35,681 nt of DNA from an uncultured Clostridia bacterium (GTDB lineage Bacteria > Bacillota > Clostridia > Oscillospirales > Oscillospiraceae): positions 1-35,681 of the forward strand of contig CAMZIY010000008.1 of the NCBI GenBank assembly GCA_947307365.1, in the 5' to 3' direction. Both the position numbers and the translations under genes were made by a program. Position 1 is the first letter of the stretch; every line of letters starts with the position of its first letter. Below are positions 7,549 through 15,176 of the stretch, one piece after another. A model generated the notes under the pieces. That model ran no database searches, was not told the origin of the DNA, and saw only the letters and a program-made list of their open reading frames with translations.

Positions 7549-8607
7549 ATGATGAACGCTGCTTTCGACTTTTCCAGGGAGATCGAGCAATGCGCTTCCC
7601 TGGATATCGACTGGTCCAAAATCGATCATAAACGGATGATGATCACCGGCGCCACCGGAATGGTAGGCAAGTATATGATCGAAGTCCTGCTGTACCGCAA
7701 TGCACATTTCGACGCCGGGATCACGGTCTATGCCGTGGGCAGGGACGAGGAGAAATTCCGCAGCCGTTTCGGAGGCCTGGCCGGGTCGGAAGGCCTGAAG
7801 TTTTTCAAGGCAGACGTGCAGAAGCCCATAGTTTGCCCCGAGCGCCTGGACTATGTGATCCACATGGCCAGCAATACCCATCCCCGGCTGTACGCCAGTG
7901 ATCCCATCGGGACGGAAATGTCCAATATCCTGGGCACCTATTATCTGCTGGATATGGTATCGGAGATGCCCGGATGCCGCTTTTTGTTCACCTCCTCCGG
8001 GGACGTTTACGGCGATAACCGGAGCGGGAAGCCGTATCTGGATGAAGAGGACTGCGGCTATATCGACTGCAACACCCTGCGGGCGGGATACATCGAGGGT
8101 AAGCGTGCCAGCGAGGCGCTGTGCAACGCATACCGGGAGGCTAAGGGCGTGGACTTCGTGACCGCCCGGCTCTGCCGCATCTATGGCCCCACGATGCAGC
8201 TGACGGACAGCAAGGCTATCTCCCAGTTCATCATGAAAGCGACCCAGGGGGAAGATATCATCCTCAAGAGCGAGGGAAAGCAGACCTTCTCCTATCTGTA
8301 TATCTATGATATCGTCAGCGCGCTGCTGTATGTCCTGACAAGAGGGGAGTCCGGCAGCGCCTATAACATTGCGGACAAAAACCAGACGCCTGCGCTCAGG
8401 GAACTGGCCGGGAAGCTGGCGGAGGTGGCGGGGACAAAGGTGATCTTCGATCTCCCCGATGAACTGGAGACGAAAGGAGCTTCCACGTTCCAGGACGTCC
8501 GGCTGGATTCGACCAGGCTCTGCGCTCTGGGCTGGAGACCCGCAGTCGCCATGGACGAGGGCCTGCGGCGCACGGTGGAGCAGATCCGCTCTGCAAGCAA
8601 TGGGTGA
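7549..8607 (+). CDS. Extended SDR, NAD-dependent epimerase/dehydratase family
   Basis: This 352-residue protein has the NAD-binding motif MITGATGMVGKYM at about residues 27-39, VIHMASNTHP, LFTSSGDVYGD with the active serine, and Tyr-x-x-x-Lys in AGYIEGKRASEA. The substrate-side block is RLCRIYGPTM, followed by the C-terminal GSAYNIAD of nucleotide-sugar enzymes. It resembles GDP/UDP/dTDP-sugar 4,6-dehydratases, epimerases and decarboxylases. In this context it may act on the CDP-linked product of the upstream cytidylyltransferase or reduce the pentulose phosphate, as the SDR half of Haemophilus Bcs1 does. The substrate is not known. CGGAGG lies just before tandem ATGs at 7549 and 7552. Confidence 0.85.
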   Translation: MMNAAFDFSREIEQCASLDIDWSKIDHKRMMITGATGMVGKYMIEVLLYRNAHFDAGITVYAVGRDEEKFRSRFGGLAGSEGLKFFKADVQKPIVCPERLDYVIHMASNTHPRLYASDPIGTEMSNILGTYYLLDMVSEMPGCRFLFTSSGDVYGDNRSGKPYLDEEDCGYIDCNTLRAGYIEGKRASEALCNAYREAKGVDFVTARLCRIYGPTMQLTDSKAISQFIMKATQGEDIILKSEGKQTFSYLYIYDIVSALLYVLTRGESGSAYNIADKNQTPALRELAGKLAEVAGTKVIFDLPDELETKGASTFQDVRLDSTRLCALGWRPAVAMDEGLRRTVEQIRSASNG

Positions 8608-8613
8608 TCGCCG

Positions 8614-9381
8614 ATGATCAAAAAGCTGATGCAGCACCGATTCCTCTTTGAGGAACTGGTCAAGCGGGATTTCAAAACCAAATACAAGCGTACGGTTCTT
8701 GGGATCGGGTGGAGCCTGCTTTCGCCCCTGCTGCTTTTGCTCGTGCTCAAGCTGGTGTTCACAGAGCTCTACGGAAAGACCACGCCGCATTTTTCCATCT
8801 ATCTGTTCTGCGGCGTTCTGGTCTGGAACTATTTCACCGAGGCCACCAAGGGTGGTATGCGTTCGCTGATGGATAATTCCGGGATCTTCACCAAGGTCAA
8901 CGTGCCGAAGTATTTGTTCCTGCTGTCCAAAAACGTCCAGGCGCTGATCAGCTTTCTCCTGACCCTGGTGATCCTGTTCATCTTTGTCGCCTTTGATACC
9001 CTGACCCCGTCGCTGAGATACTTCTCGCTGTTTTACCCGATCATCTGTCTGGTGCTGTTCAATATCGGGGTGGGGATGATCCTGTCCGCGCTGTTCATCT
9101 TTTTCCGGGATACCCAGTATCTCTATGAGATCTTTACACGCCTGCTCATGTATCTGTCCGCGATCTTCTATACGGTGGACCGGTTTTCCGAGCAGGCGCA
9201 GCAGTATTTCCTGCTGAATCCCCTGTATCTCTTTATCCGCTATTTCCGCAGCGTCATCATCGAGAACGCAGTTCCCGACATCCGCTTCCACCTTCTGATC
9301 GCGGTGGACGTTCTGGTCGCTTTGGGTTTGGGCTGCTGGATGTATAAGAAGAACAACACAAAATTCCTGTATTACGTCTGA
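8614..9381 (+). CDS. tagG: ABC-2 type polysaccharide exporter permease (TagG/Wzm-like)
   Basis: This 255-residue membrane protein starts with the amphipathic RFLFEELVKRDFKTKYKRT and LGIGWSLLSPL, the hallmark of TagG/Wzm/KpsM-type permeases. About six hydrophobic segments follow, and the family's late block is LLMYLSAIFYTVDRF with LNPLYLFIRYFRSVI. It should pair with the ATPase encoded at 11793 to move the finished lipid-linked polymer across the membrane. It begins 6 nt after the SDR gene with no clear ribosome site, so it probably depends on coupling. The two exporter genes are separated by two acyltransferase genes. Confidence 0.92.
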   Translation: MIKKLMQHRFLFEELVKRDFKTKYKRTVLGIGWSLLSPLLLLLVLKLVFTELYGKTTPHFSIYLFCGVLVWNYFTEATKGGMRSLMDNSGIFTKVNVPKYLFLLSKNVQALISFLLTLVILFIFVAFDTLTPSLRYFSLFYPIICLVLFNIGVGMILSALFIFFRDTQYLYEIFTRLLMYLSAIFYTVDRFSEQAQQYFLLNPLYLFIRYFRSVIIENAVPDIRFHLLIAVDVLVALGLGCWMYKKNNTKFLYYV

Positions 9382-9416
9382 GCGTGGATTCTGCGCATCT
9401 GAGAGGAGAACAGAGC

Positions 9417-10532
9417 ATGCCAAAAAAGAGAATCGGCGAGCTGGACCTGCTCCGCTTCGTGTTCATGATCATGGTTGTACTGCATCATTTCGAAGAGACA
9501 AAGTTCTCCCCCTTTGGTATCAGTGTAGAGTTCTTTTTCACCCTTTCCGGCCTGCTGATGGCGCGGCATGCGGAGAAATGGAGCAAATCCGTCGAGGGGG
9601 GAGGCAAAGATCTTTCCCTGGTGGCGGATGAGACTTGGTCGTTCATGAAGGGAAAGTTCCGCGCATTTTATAAATACTATCTTTGCGCGTTTGCATTCCA
9701 GGTCATTGTTCGCAGCGTTATTGTAGATTGTCTGCCTGCGAAAACAATAATCATGCGTCTGTTTCGATCAATCCCAACGCTTTCTCTTTCTTTTTTTGCA
9801 ATCAGCGGGACGTCGGTAGGGAATTATATCCAGGCAACCTGGTTTTTGTCAGCCATGCTGGTTGCCATGTTTGTCCTCTACCCGATCCTCCTTAGAAATT
9901 ATCGTTTCGGGGTAAAGATCATTTTTCCAATCCTGACACTTTTCCTGTTGGGTTACGAATACGGCGCAAACGAGACTATCGGCGTATGGAATAAGTGGGC
10001 CGGTTTGACATATTTCGGTATTTTTCGAGCCGTCTCAGAGATTGCATTTGGGGCTACACTCTATTATATTTCTACGGAGATTACGGGGAACGAAAGGCTG
10101 ATGCAGCATTTTAAGCGCCCGATCAATCGGATTCTCCTTACCTTGTGCAGGGTGATTTGTTATGGTGTGCCCCTGCTGTACGCACATAAAACGGGATTTG
10201 GTATGAAGTTTACAGAAGGTTTTGATCTGCATGCATTGTTCTTGCTTGGGATAGGAATCCTGTTGACCTTCTCCGACTTGGGATGGACAATCCCGGATTG
10301 CAAATTCACAAGATATCTTGGGAGAATTTCCGTTCCCATTTACATATTCCATAAGCTGCTGAGAGCCACCTGGCTGGAAGCGTTGGGCGTAGATTCGGTT
10401 ACGATGGAATATGCCTGGATCATGGTCGGCGTCTGTGTGGTCGCATCTGTAGTGCTGATGTATCTTACCGACTTCCTTGCGTGGTGTATCAGAAAACTCC
10501 GGGAAGCGCGAAGAGAAAATCTGTCCGCATGA
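9417..10532 (+). CDS. Acyltransferase 3 family membrane protein, first tandem copy
   Basis: This 371-residue polytopic protein belongs to the acyltransferase 3 (OafA/NodX-like) family. It has the N-terminal RIGELDLLRFVFMIMVVLHH with the conserved arginine and catalytic-type histidine, VEFFFTLSGLLMARHAEKW, and about ten hydrophobic segments ending in RYLGRISVPIYIFH. Such proteins attach acetyl or other acyl groups to sugars of exported glycans. A GTG at 9384 is in frame, but the ATG at 9417 follows a strong GAGGAGA site and gives the same N-terminus and exactly the same length as the next gene. The middle of the gene (about 9690-10450) is noticeably richer in A/T than its neighbours, which hints at separate ancestry. 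Confidence 0.88.
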   Translation: MPKKRIGELDLLRFVFMIMVVLHHFEETKFSPFGISVEFFFTLSGLLMARHAEKWSKSVEGGGKDLSLVADETWSFMKGKFRAFYKYYLCAFAFQVIVRSVIVDCLPAKTIIMRLFRSIPTLSLSFFAISGTSVGNYIQATWFLSAMLVAMFVLYPILLRNYRFGVKIIFPILTLFLLGYEYGANETIGVWNKWAGLTYFGIFRAVSEIAFGATLYYISTEITGNERLMQHFKRPINRILLTLCRVICYGVPLLYAHKTGFGMKFTEGFDLHALFLLGIGILLTFSDLGWTIPDCKFTRYLGRISVPIYIFHKLLRATWLEALGVDSVTMEYAWIMVGVCVVASVVLMYLTDFLAWCIRKLREARRENLSA

Positions 10533-10624
10533 TTTGCGCCTGTTCGGTGTATCAAGCCAATCTGTTGCATGTGGAACCTGGATCGCTGAACGGCGCGGAA
10601 TACGCGCACCGGAGAGGATAATGA

Positions 10625-11740
10625 ATGATGGGGAATAAGAGAAGCGGCGAGTTGGACCTGCTTCGCATGGTATTCATCCTTGAGATTGTGTTATACCATT
10701 TCAATACGGGTACGTTTCCCTTCGGAATCGGTGTCGAGTTTTTCTTCGTCCTGGCCGGCCTGCTGATGGCGCGGCATGCGGAGAAGTGGGTGAAAAGCAC
10801 GGAAGGCGGGGGCATGGACCTGGGGCTTGTGGCGGATGAGACTTGGTCTTTTATGCGGAGAAAGTTCCGTTCGTTTTACAAGTATTATCTCGTTGCGTTT
10901 GTTATTCGGGTATTCGTGCGCTCCTTGCTCGTTAACAGGCTGTCTGCAGCGACCGTTGTGATGCGTTTACTGAAATCCATCCCGACGCTAACTTTGACTT
11001 TTTTCGGCATCAATGGAGTATCAACAGCCAATTACATCAATTCCACATGGTTTTTGTCGGCGATGCTGATCGCCATGTTCATTCTCTATCCGATCCTTCT
11101 GCGGAATCACCGCTTTGCGGTGAAGATCGTTTTCCCCATCCTGACGCTTTTCATCCTGGGCTATGAATATACCACCAATCAAACGATCGGAGAAAACAAT
11201 GCCTGGACCGGTTTAACCTATTTCGGCATATTGCGCGCAGTTTCGGAGCTCGCTTTCGGCGGGACGCTTTACTATATCTCATCTGAAATCACGGGGAACG
11301 CGGCGTTCATGAAACGCGCGCGGCACCCGTTGAATCGGACGCTTCTTACTTTTTGCAAGGTGACCTGCTACGTCGTTCCTCTTCTGTATGCCCAAAAATA
11401 TGTGTTAGGCCATTCGTTTGCCAAAAATTTTGATCTCCATGCGTTGCTGTTACTTGGAATCGGGATCCTCATGTCCTACACGGGACTTGGTTTTACCGTC
11501 CCGGACTGCAAGCTGACGCGCTATCTCGGGAAGATCACGCTCCCCATTTTTATCTACCATACAATGCTCAAAGTCACATGGCGGGAATGGATGGGCGTCG
11601 AAGAATTTTCCCCCAAATACAACTGGTTTGTGCTCGACGTATGCTTGATCGTTTCTGTCATATTGATGTATGTCACAGACTGGATCGCGCTGGGCATTCA
11701 AAAGCTTCGGGCCAAACGGCAGGAACAGATTTCCGCATGA
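10625..11740 (+). CDS. Acyltransferase 3 family membrane protein, second tandem copy
   Basis: This 371-residue paralogue of the preceding protein shares most residues over the first 90 positions (GELDLLR, GVEFFF, GLLMARHAEKW, EGGG, LVADETWSFM, FYKYYL). It also shares the later blocks TWFLSAML, LTLF, LTYFGI and TRYLGKITLPIFIYH. The active-site region reads IVLYHF. Both copies are the same length and end in a lysine/arginine-rich tail with a final Ser-Ala, so they arose by tandem duplication. They presumably acylate different positions or residues of the polymer. GGAGAGG lies 7 nt before the ATG at 10625. The 92-bp gap between the two copies holds no recognisable element. Confidence 0.88.
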   Translation: MMGNKRSGELDLLRMVFILEIVLYHFNTGTFPFGIGVEFFFVLAGLLMARHAEKWVKSTEGGGMDLGLVADETWSFMRRKFRSFYKYYLVAFVIRVFVRSLLVNRLSAATVVMRLLKSIPTLTLTFFGINGVSTANYINSTWFLSAMLIAMFILYPILLRNHRFAVKIVFPILTLFILGYEYTTNQTIGENNAWTGLTYFGILRAVSELAFGGTLYYISSEITGNAAFMKRARHPLNRTLLTFCKVTCYVVPLLYAQKYVLGHSFAKNFDLHALLLLGIGILMSYTGLGFTVPDCKLTRYLGKITLPIFIYHTMLKVTWREWMGVEEFSPKYNWFVLDVCLIVSVILMYVTDWIALGIQKLRAKRQEQISA

Positions 11741-11792
11741 TCCGCACACGACCGTACGGAGAATTGAGGACGCCGGACAAAAGGAATGAATC

Positions 11793-12545
11793 ATGATACT
11801 GGAAGTCAAAAACGTCTCCATCCGCTACAAAACGGGGGATTTCAAGGATATCGGCCTCAAGGAATACCTGATGCGCAAGGCGACGCACAACTACCATGTA
11901 AAGTCGTTCTGGGCGGATAAGGACGTTTCCTTTTCCCTGGAAAAGGGAGATATGCTGGGGATCATCGGCCGGAACGGGGCGGGGAAATCCACGCTGCTGA
12001 AGGCGGTGACCGGCATCATGGAGCCGACGAAGGGCAAGGTGACGCGCAAAGGCAGCGTCGCCGCGCTGCTGGAGTTGGCCAGCGGTTTCGACAAGGAATT
12101 GACGGTCAAGGAAAACACCTATCTCCGGGGCGCCATGCTGGGCTATACCCGGAAATTCATGGACGAGACCTATGACAAGATCATCGACTTCGCGGAGCTG
12201 AAGGATTTCCAGGACCGGCCCTTCAAGCAGTTGTCCTCCGGCATGAAATCCCGGCTGGCCTTCTCCATCGCGTCCCTGGTCCAGCCGGATATCCTCATTC
12301 TGGATGAGGTGCTGTCAGTGGGCGACGGGGCCTTCCGCAAAAAGAGCGAGGCCAAGATGCGGGAGATCATCGACGGCGGCGCGACGACGATCCTGGTGAC
12401 CCATTCGGTGAACCAGGTGCGGGCGATGTGCAATAAGGTCCTCTGGCTGGAGAAGGGGGAGCAAGTGGAATACGGCGGAGACGTGCAGGGTATCTGCGAC
12501 CGGTATCAGGCGTTTTTGGACAGTATGGATACAGGAAAACGATAA
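11793..12545 (+). CDS. tagH: ABC-type polysaccharide exporter ATPase (TagH/Wzt-like)
   Basis: This 250-residue ATPase has Walker A (GRNGAGKST), the Q-loop region, the signature LSSGMKSRLAFS, Walker B (DILILDEVL), the D-loop variant SVGDGAFRKKS and the H-loop THSVNQV. The N-terminal insertion before Walker A (KEYLMRKATHNYHVKSFWA) is typical of TagH/Wzt/RfbB-type exporters. It ends soon after the ATPase core and lacks the carbohydrate-binding C-terminal domain of some Wzt proteins. It would energise the permease encoded at 8614. The K+ channel gene starts one base after its stop. Confidence 0.92.
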   Translation: MILEVKNVSIRYKTGDFKDIGLKEYLMRKATHNYHVKSFWADKDVSFSLEKGDMLGIIGRNGAGKSTLLKAVTGIMEPTKGKVTRKGSVAALLELASGFDKELTVKENTYLRGAMLGYTRKFMDETYDKIIDFAELKDFQDRPFKQLSSGMKSRLAFSIASLVQPDILILDEVLSVGDGAFRKKSEAKMREIIDGGATTILVTHSVNQVRAMCNKVLWLEKGEQVEYGGDVQGICDRYQAFLDSMDTGKR

Positions 12546-12546
12546 C

Positions 12547-13272
12547 ATGGATGCGATTCGCAGACGGATACTGAGCCTGATCGAACCCGCTGAGGAGAGC
12601 ACGATCGGGAACAAGATCTACGCTTTCGGGATGTTCGCGGTGATCGTGGCGAGCATGATCCCCCTTGCCTCCAGAGAACCGCCCGAGACGTACCGGGTTC
12701 TGGAAACAGTCACGCTGATCCTCTTCGTGGCGGATTATCTGCTGCGGCTGGGAACGGCGGACCTGCGGATGAAGCAGGGCGCGATGTCCTTCCTTCGTTA
12801 CCCCCTCGGACCGATGGCAATCTGCGATCTGCTGGCGATCCTCTCATACCTGATCCCCGTAACGTTCCCGCTGCACCTACTGCGGCTGCTGCGACTCGTA
12901 CGAGGCGTAAAGGTGCTGCGTATCTTCAAGTCTTTTCGGATCGTCAGAAGCATCTCCATGCTTCTGGAAATCATCAAGGAGCAGCGCTCGGCTCTGTATG
13001 CGGTCTGCCTGCTTGCCCTCGGATATATCTTCATCTGCGCGCTTGTGATCTTCAACGTGGAGCCGGAGACGTTCCCGACTTTTTTTGACGCGGTCTACTG
13101 GGCCACGGTGAGTCTGACGACGGTGGGCTACGGCGATATTTACCCGGTTTCCGCAGCGGGACGGGTGATCTCCATGCTCTCCTCTGTGTTCGGTATCGCC
13201 ATCATCGCGCTGCCCGCCGGTATCATCACTGCGGGATTCCTTGACCGGATCCGGAAGAAAAAGGACGATTGA
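12547..13272 (+). CDS. Voltage-gated-type potassium channel subunit
   Basis: This 241-residue protein has the six-segment layout of Kv-like bacterial channels. S1-S3 occupy residues about 20-100. An S4-like helix has arginines or lysines at regular spacing (LRLLRLVRGVKVLRIFKSFR). A pore helix precedes the selectivity filter TVGYGD at residues 192-197, and S6 (ISMLSSVFGIAIIALPAGII) ends in the FLDRIRKKK tail. It forms a tetrameric K+ pore in the membrane. It begins one base after the exporter ATPase stop (TAACATG), so it is very likely translated from the same message. No cyclic-nucleotide or RCK domain is present. Confidence 0.93.
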   Translation: MDAIRRRILSLIEPAEESTIGNKIYAFGMFAVIVASMIPLASREPPETYRVLETVTLILFVADYLLRLGTADLRMKQGAMSFLRYPLGPMAICDLLAILSYLIPVTFPLHLLRLLRLVRGVKVLRIFKSFRIVRSISMLLEIIKEQRSALYAVCLLALGYIFICALVIFNVEPETFPTFFDAVYWATVSLTTVGYGDIYPVSAAGRVISMLSSVFGIAIIALPAGIITAGFLDRIRKKKDD

Positions 13273-13603
13273 GCCGCCTGAACTCTGAGATATGCCGGAT
13301 TGAATGCGTAAATTGAGAGCGCTTGAATACGATTCAAGCGCTCAGACTATAGACAAACCCGCAAACGGTACGATACCGGATAGGAAGATAGTGTGAAAGA
13401 AACCGATCAGGGGTGTCTTTCGCGTTCGATCAAAAGTTTTCGAACGATCTATTCCATATTCCTTGTTCGAAAAACTTACTTCAGCGTGGTGACAAGACTT
13501 TGTCGCCACGCTGAGCGCTTGAACGCCATTTAAGCGCTTTGATAGTGATCCGGTTTTTCTCAGCTGCAGGGAGATCCGAGTACAGAAAGACGAGGAATAC
13601 ACG
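13273..13603. repeat. Intergenic region with several inverted repeats
   Basis: This 331-bp gap contains three groups of dyads. At 13317-13343 there is a perfect 11-bp stem (gagcgcttgaa / ttcaagcgctc) around a 5-nt loop. At 13423-13446 a 7-bp stem (cgttcga / tcgaacg) surrounds a 10-nt loop. At 13482-13513 a 14-bp stem with one G-T pair (cagcgtggtgacaa) surrounds the loop gact. It is immediately followed at 13514-13538 by an imperfect copy of the first hairpin (agcgctt / aagcgct). The first hairpin may end the operon transcript but lacks a T-tract. The recurring agcgcttgaa motif suggests a repeat family. Confidence 0.6.
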
Positions 13604-14152
13604 ATGGAATACAAAAAGACGGTCTCGCTGAAGAACGGCGGGACCTGCGTGATCAGAAACGGAACCGAGCAGGACGCCCAAGCGGTGCGGGATAACTACA
13701 TCCTGACCCACGGGCAGACGGATTTTCTGACGACGTATCCGGAAGAGACCTCCTTTTCCGTGGAGCAGGAAAAAGAATACCTGAAGAAGAAAAGAGAAAG
13801 CAGCCGGGAGATCGAGCTGGTGGCCGAGGCGGACGGTGTGATCGCCGGGACGGCCGGGGTCGACGCACTGGGGTCGGCCGAAAAGATCAGGCACCGGGCC
13901 TCCTTCGGCATCAGTATCGATCAGGCCTGGTGGGGCCTGGGCATCGGCCGGGCGCTGACGGAAGCCTGCATCGAATGCGCCGCAGCTGCGGGCTACGTGC
14001 AGCTGGAACTGGAAGTCGTCGCTGCGAACGAAAAGGCCGTCCGGCTGTATCGGAGCGCAGGTTTTACGGAATACGGCCGGAACCCCCGCGGATTCCGCTC
14101 CCGGCAGAGCGGCTGGCAGGAGATCGTGCTCATGCGTCTGGAGCTGGACTGA
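13604..14152 (+). CDS. GNAT family N-acetyltransferase
   Basis: This 182-residue protein has the GNAT core. ELVAEADGVIAGTAGVDAL forms the beta hairpin, RASFGISIDQAWWGLGIGRAL contains the acetyl-CoA pyrophosphate loop (the Q/R-x-x-G-x-G/A type, here WGLGIG), and LELEVVAANEKAVRLYRSAGF is the conserved C-terminal block with the Asn and Tyr. It transfers an acetyl group from acetyl-CoA to an amine in the cytoplasm. The substrate is unknown. It resembles the RimJ/RimL-like group of small-molecule or protein acetyltransferases. GACGAGG precedes the ATG by 8 nt. It appears to be a single-gene unit with a hairpin after the stop. Confidence 0.88.
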   Translation: MEYKKTVSLKNGGTCVIRNGTEQDAQAVRDNYILTHGQTDFLTTYPEETSFSVEQEKEYLKKKRESSREIELVAEADGVIAGTAGVDALGSAEKIRHRASFGISIDQAWWGLGIGRALTEACIECAAAAGYVQLELEVVAANEKAVRLYRSAGFTEYGRNPRGFRSRQSGWQEIVLMRLELD

Positions 14153-14160
14153 AAAAGAAA

Positions 14161-14185
14161 AAAACCGATGCTTCCATCGGGTTTT
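14161..14185 (+). terminator. Hairpin after the GNAT gene
   Basis: The stem aaaaccgatg / catcgg(g)tttt with a cttc tetraloop and one bulged G lies 9 nt after the stop. It has an A-tract before and a short T-run inside the 3' arm, so it could terminate weakly in either direction. Confidence 0.5.
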
Positions 14186-14221
14186 GAAGACGGTCAGGAG
14201 GAAGACAGAGAAGGGGAACGG

Positions 14222-14668
14222 ATGGAACAAAGAAATTCGCAATACAATACAGCCCGGAGATGGCTGATCTTCTGGACGCTTTTCATCGGCATCGGCGCCG
14301 CGGCAGGAGGCCTGAGCATGATGATCGATCCCAGCGGAAAGACCCTGCACATGGACGGGATGCTGCCCTATTTCCGGGTCCTGCCCTTTGCGGACGTCCT
14401 GTTTCGGGATTTCCTGTTTTCAGGCTTTGCCCTGCTGATCGTGAACGGACTGACGAATCTGACCGCTGCGGTCCTGCTGCTGCGAAAGCAGAAGACCGGG
14501 GTGATCCTGGGCGGGATCTTCGGCGTGACCCTGATGCTGTGGATCTGCATCCAGTTCTATATGTTCCCGCTGAACTTGATGTCCACGGCCTATTTTGTTT
14601 TCGGCTTATGCCAGGCGATCACCGGCTGTGCGGCGTGGACGCGGCTCCGGTGGGAGCAGAGGTCCTGA
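14222..14668 (+). CDS. Small four-helix membrane protein of unknown function
   Basis: This 148-residue protein has four hydrophobic segments at about residues 12-33, 60-85, 92-113 and 118-135, with a short loop PSGKTLHMDGMLPYF after the first. The charge pattern places both ends in the cytoplasm. I do not recognise a named family. An ATG at 14168 is in frame but would begin inside the preceding hairpin. The ATG at 14222 has GAAGGGGAA directly upstream and starts a normal soluble leader, so it is preferred. It converges with the VanZ-like gene 30 bp away. No function is implied by the neighbours. Confidence 0.7.
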   Translation: MEQRNSQYNTARRWLIFWTLFIGIGAAAGGLSMMIDPSGKTLHMDGMLPYFRVLPFADVLFRDFLFSGFALLIVNGLTNLTAAVLLLRKQKTGVILGGIFGVTLMLWICIQFYMFPLNLMSTAYFVFGLCQAITGCAAWTRLRWEQRS

Positions 14669-14698
14669 AGAAACTCGCCCTGAACACGACGGGATCCT

Positions 14699-15157
14699 TC
14701 AGCGCTTCCGTTCCCGCCTGCGGCGGCAGAGATACGCGATGAGCACGATCGCCAGCGCACCGAAAAGGACACCGGCAAAATCCAGCACCACGTCCGCCAC
14801 CTGGGAACCTCTCCGGGAAAAGATCTGAATGGTCTCATCCGCAACGGCGACGGCGAGACCGGCAAACAGAGAATTCGCCGATCCCTGCAGGACCCGCTGA
14901 CCCAGGAGAAGAAACAGCAGCCGAAGCTCCGCTCCCAGCAGGGCGAATTCACAGAAATGGGCGGTCTTCCGGATGATATGATCCGTGATCCGGTCCGGAC
15001 CGAAAACGGCATCCAGCAGCGGCTTGATCCGGCTCAGGAGCGACAGGCTCACGGCCTGTGACTCCGGGATGCTCTTCATGGAATTGCCCCAGATGAAGCC
15101 CAGGGTCAGAAGGATCAGCAGAGCCAGAAGGCCCAGCCAGAATCTGCGGCGTTTCAA
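14699..15157 (-). CDS. VanZ-like family membrane protein
   Basis: About 152 residues contain the VanZ-like pattern. A first transmembrane helix ends in FIWGNSM (the family often has 'F..S..p'). Next comes the charged block DHIIRKTAHFCEFALLGAEL, where K-x-x-H-x-x-x-Y/F-x-x-L is the family hallmark, then VADETIQIFSRRGSQVADVV and a last helix followed by RRRRERKR. The role of most VanZ-like proteins is unknown. Some give low-level teicoplanin resistance. There is no ATG at a sensible position. A TTG at 15157 with GGGGAGG 11 nt upstream is the likely start, 19 nt after the methyltransferase gene, so the two are probably one operon. Confidence 0.82.
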   Translation of the reverse strand: MKRRRFWLGLLALLILLTLGFIWGNSMKSIPESQAVSLSLLSRIKPLLDAVFGPDRITDHIIRKTAHFCEFALLGAELRLLFLLLGQRVLQGSANSLFAGLAVAVADETIQIFSRRGSQVADVVLDFAGVLFGALAIVLIAYLCRRRRERKR

Positions 15158-15176
15158 TTCGACGGCTTCCTCCCCA

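Noticed and set aside
7453..9423. A 656-residue minus-strand open frame opposite the SDR and permease genes
   Set aside because: It is His/Gln/Asp-rich shadow sequence without motifs; the plus-strand genes show clear family blocks.
13317..13540. CRISPR-like repeats
   Set aside because: There are only two imperfect copies of the hairpin motif, irregular spacing, no spacer series and no cas genes.
13342..13614. A 90-residue minus-strand frame in the repeat-rich gap
   Set aside because: It overlaps the hairpins, has no ribosome site and no recognisable motif.
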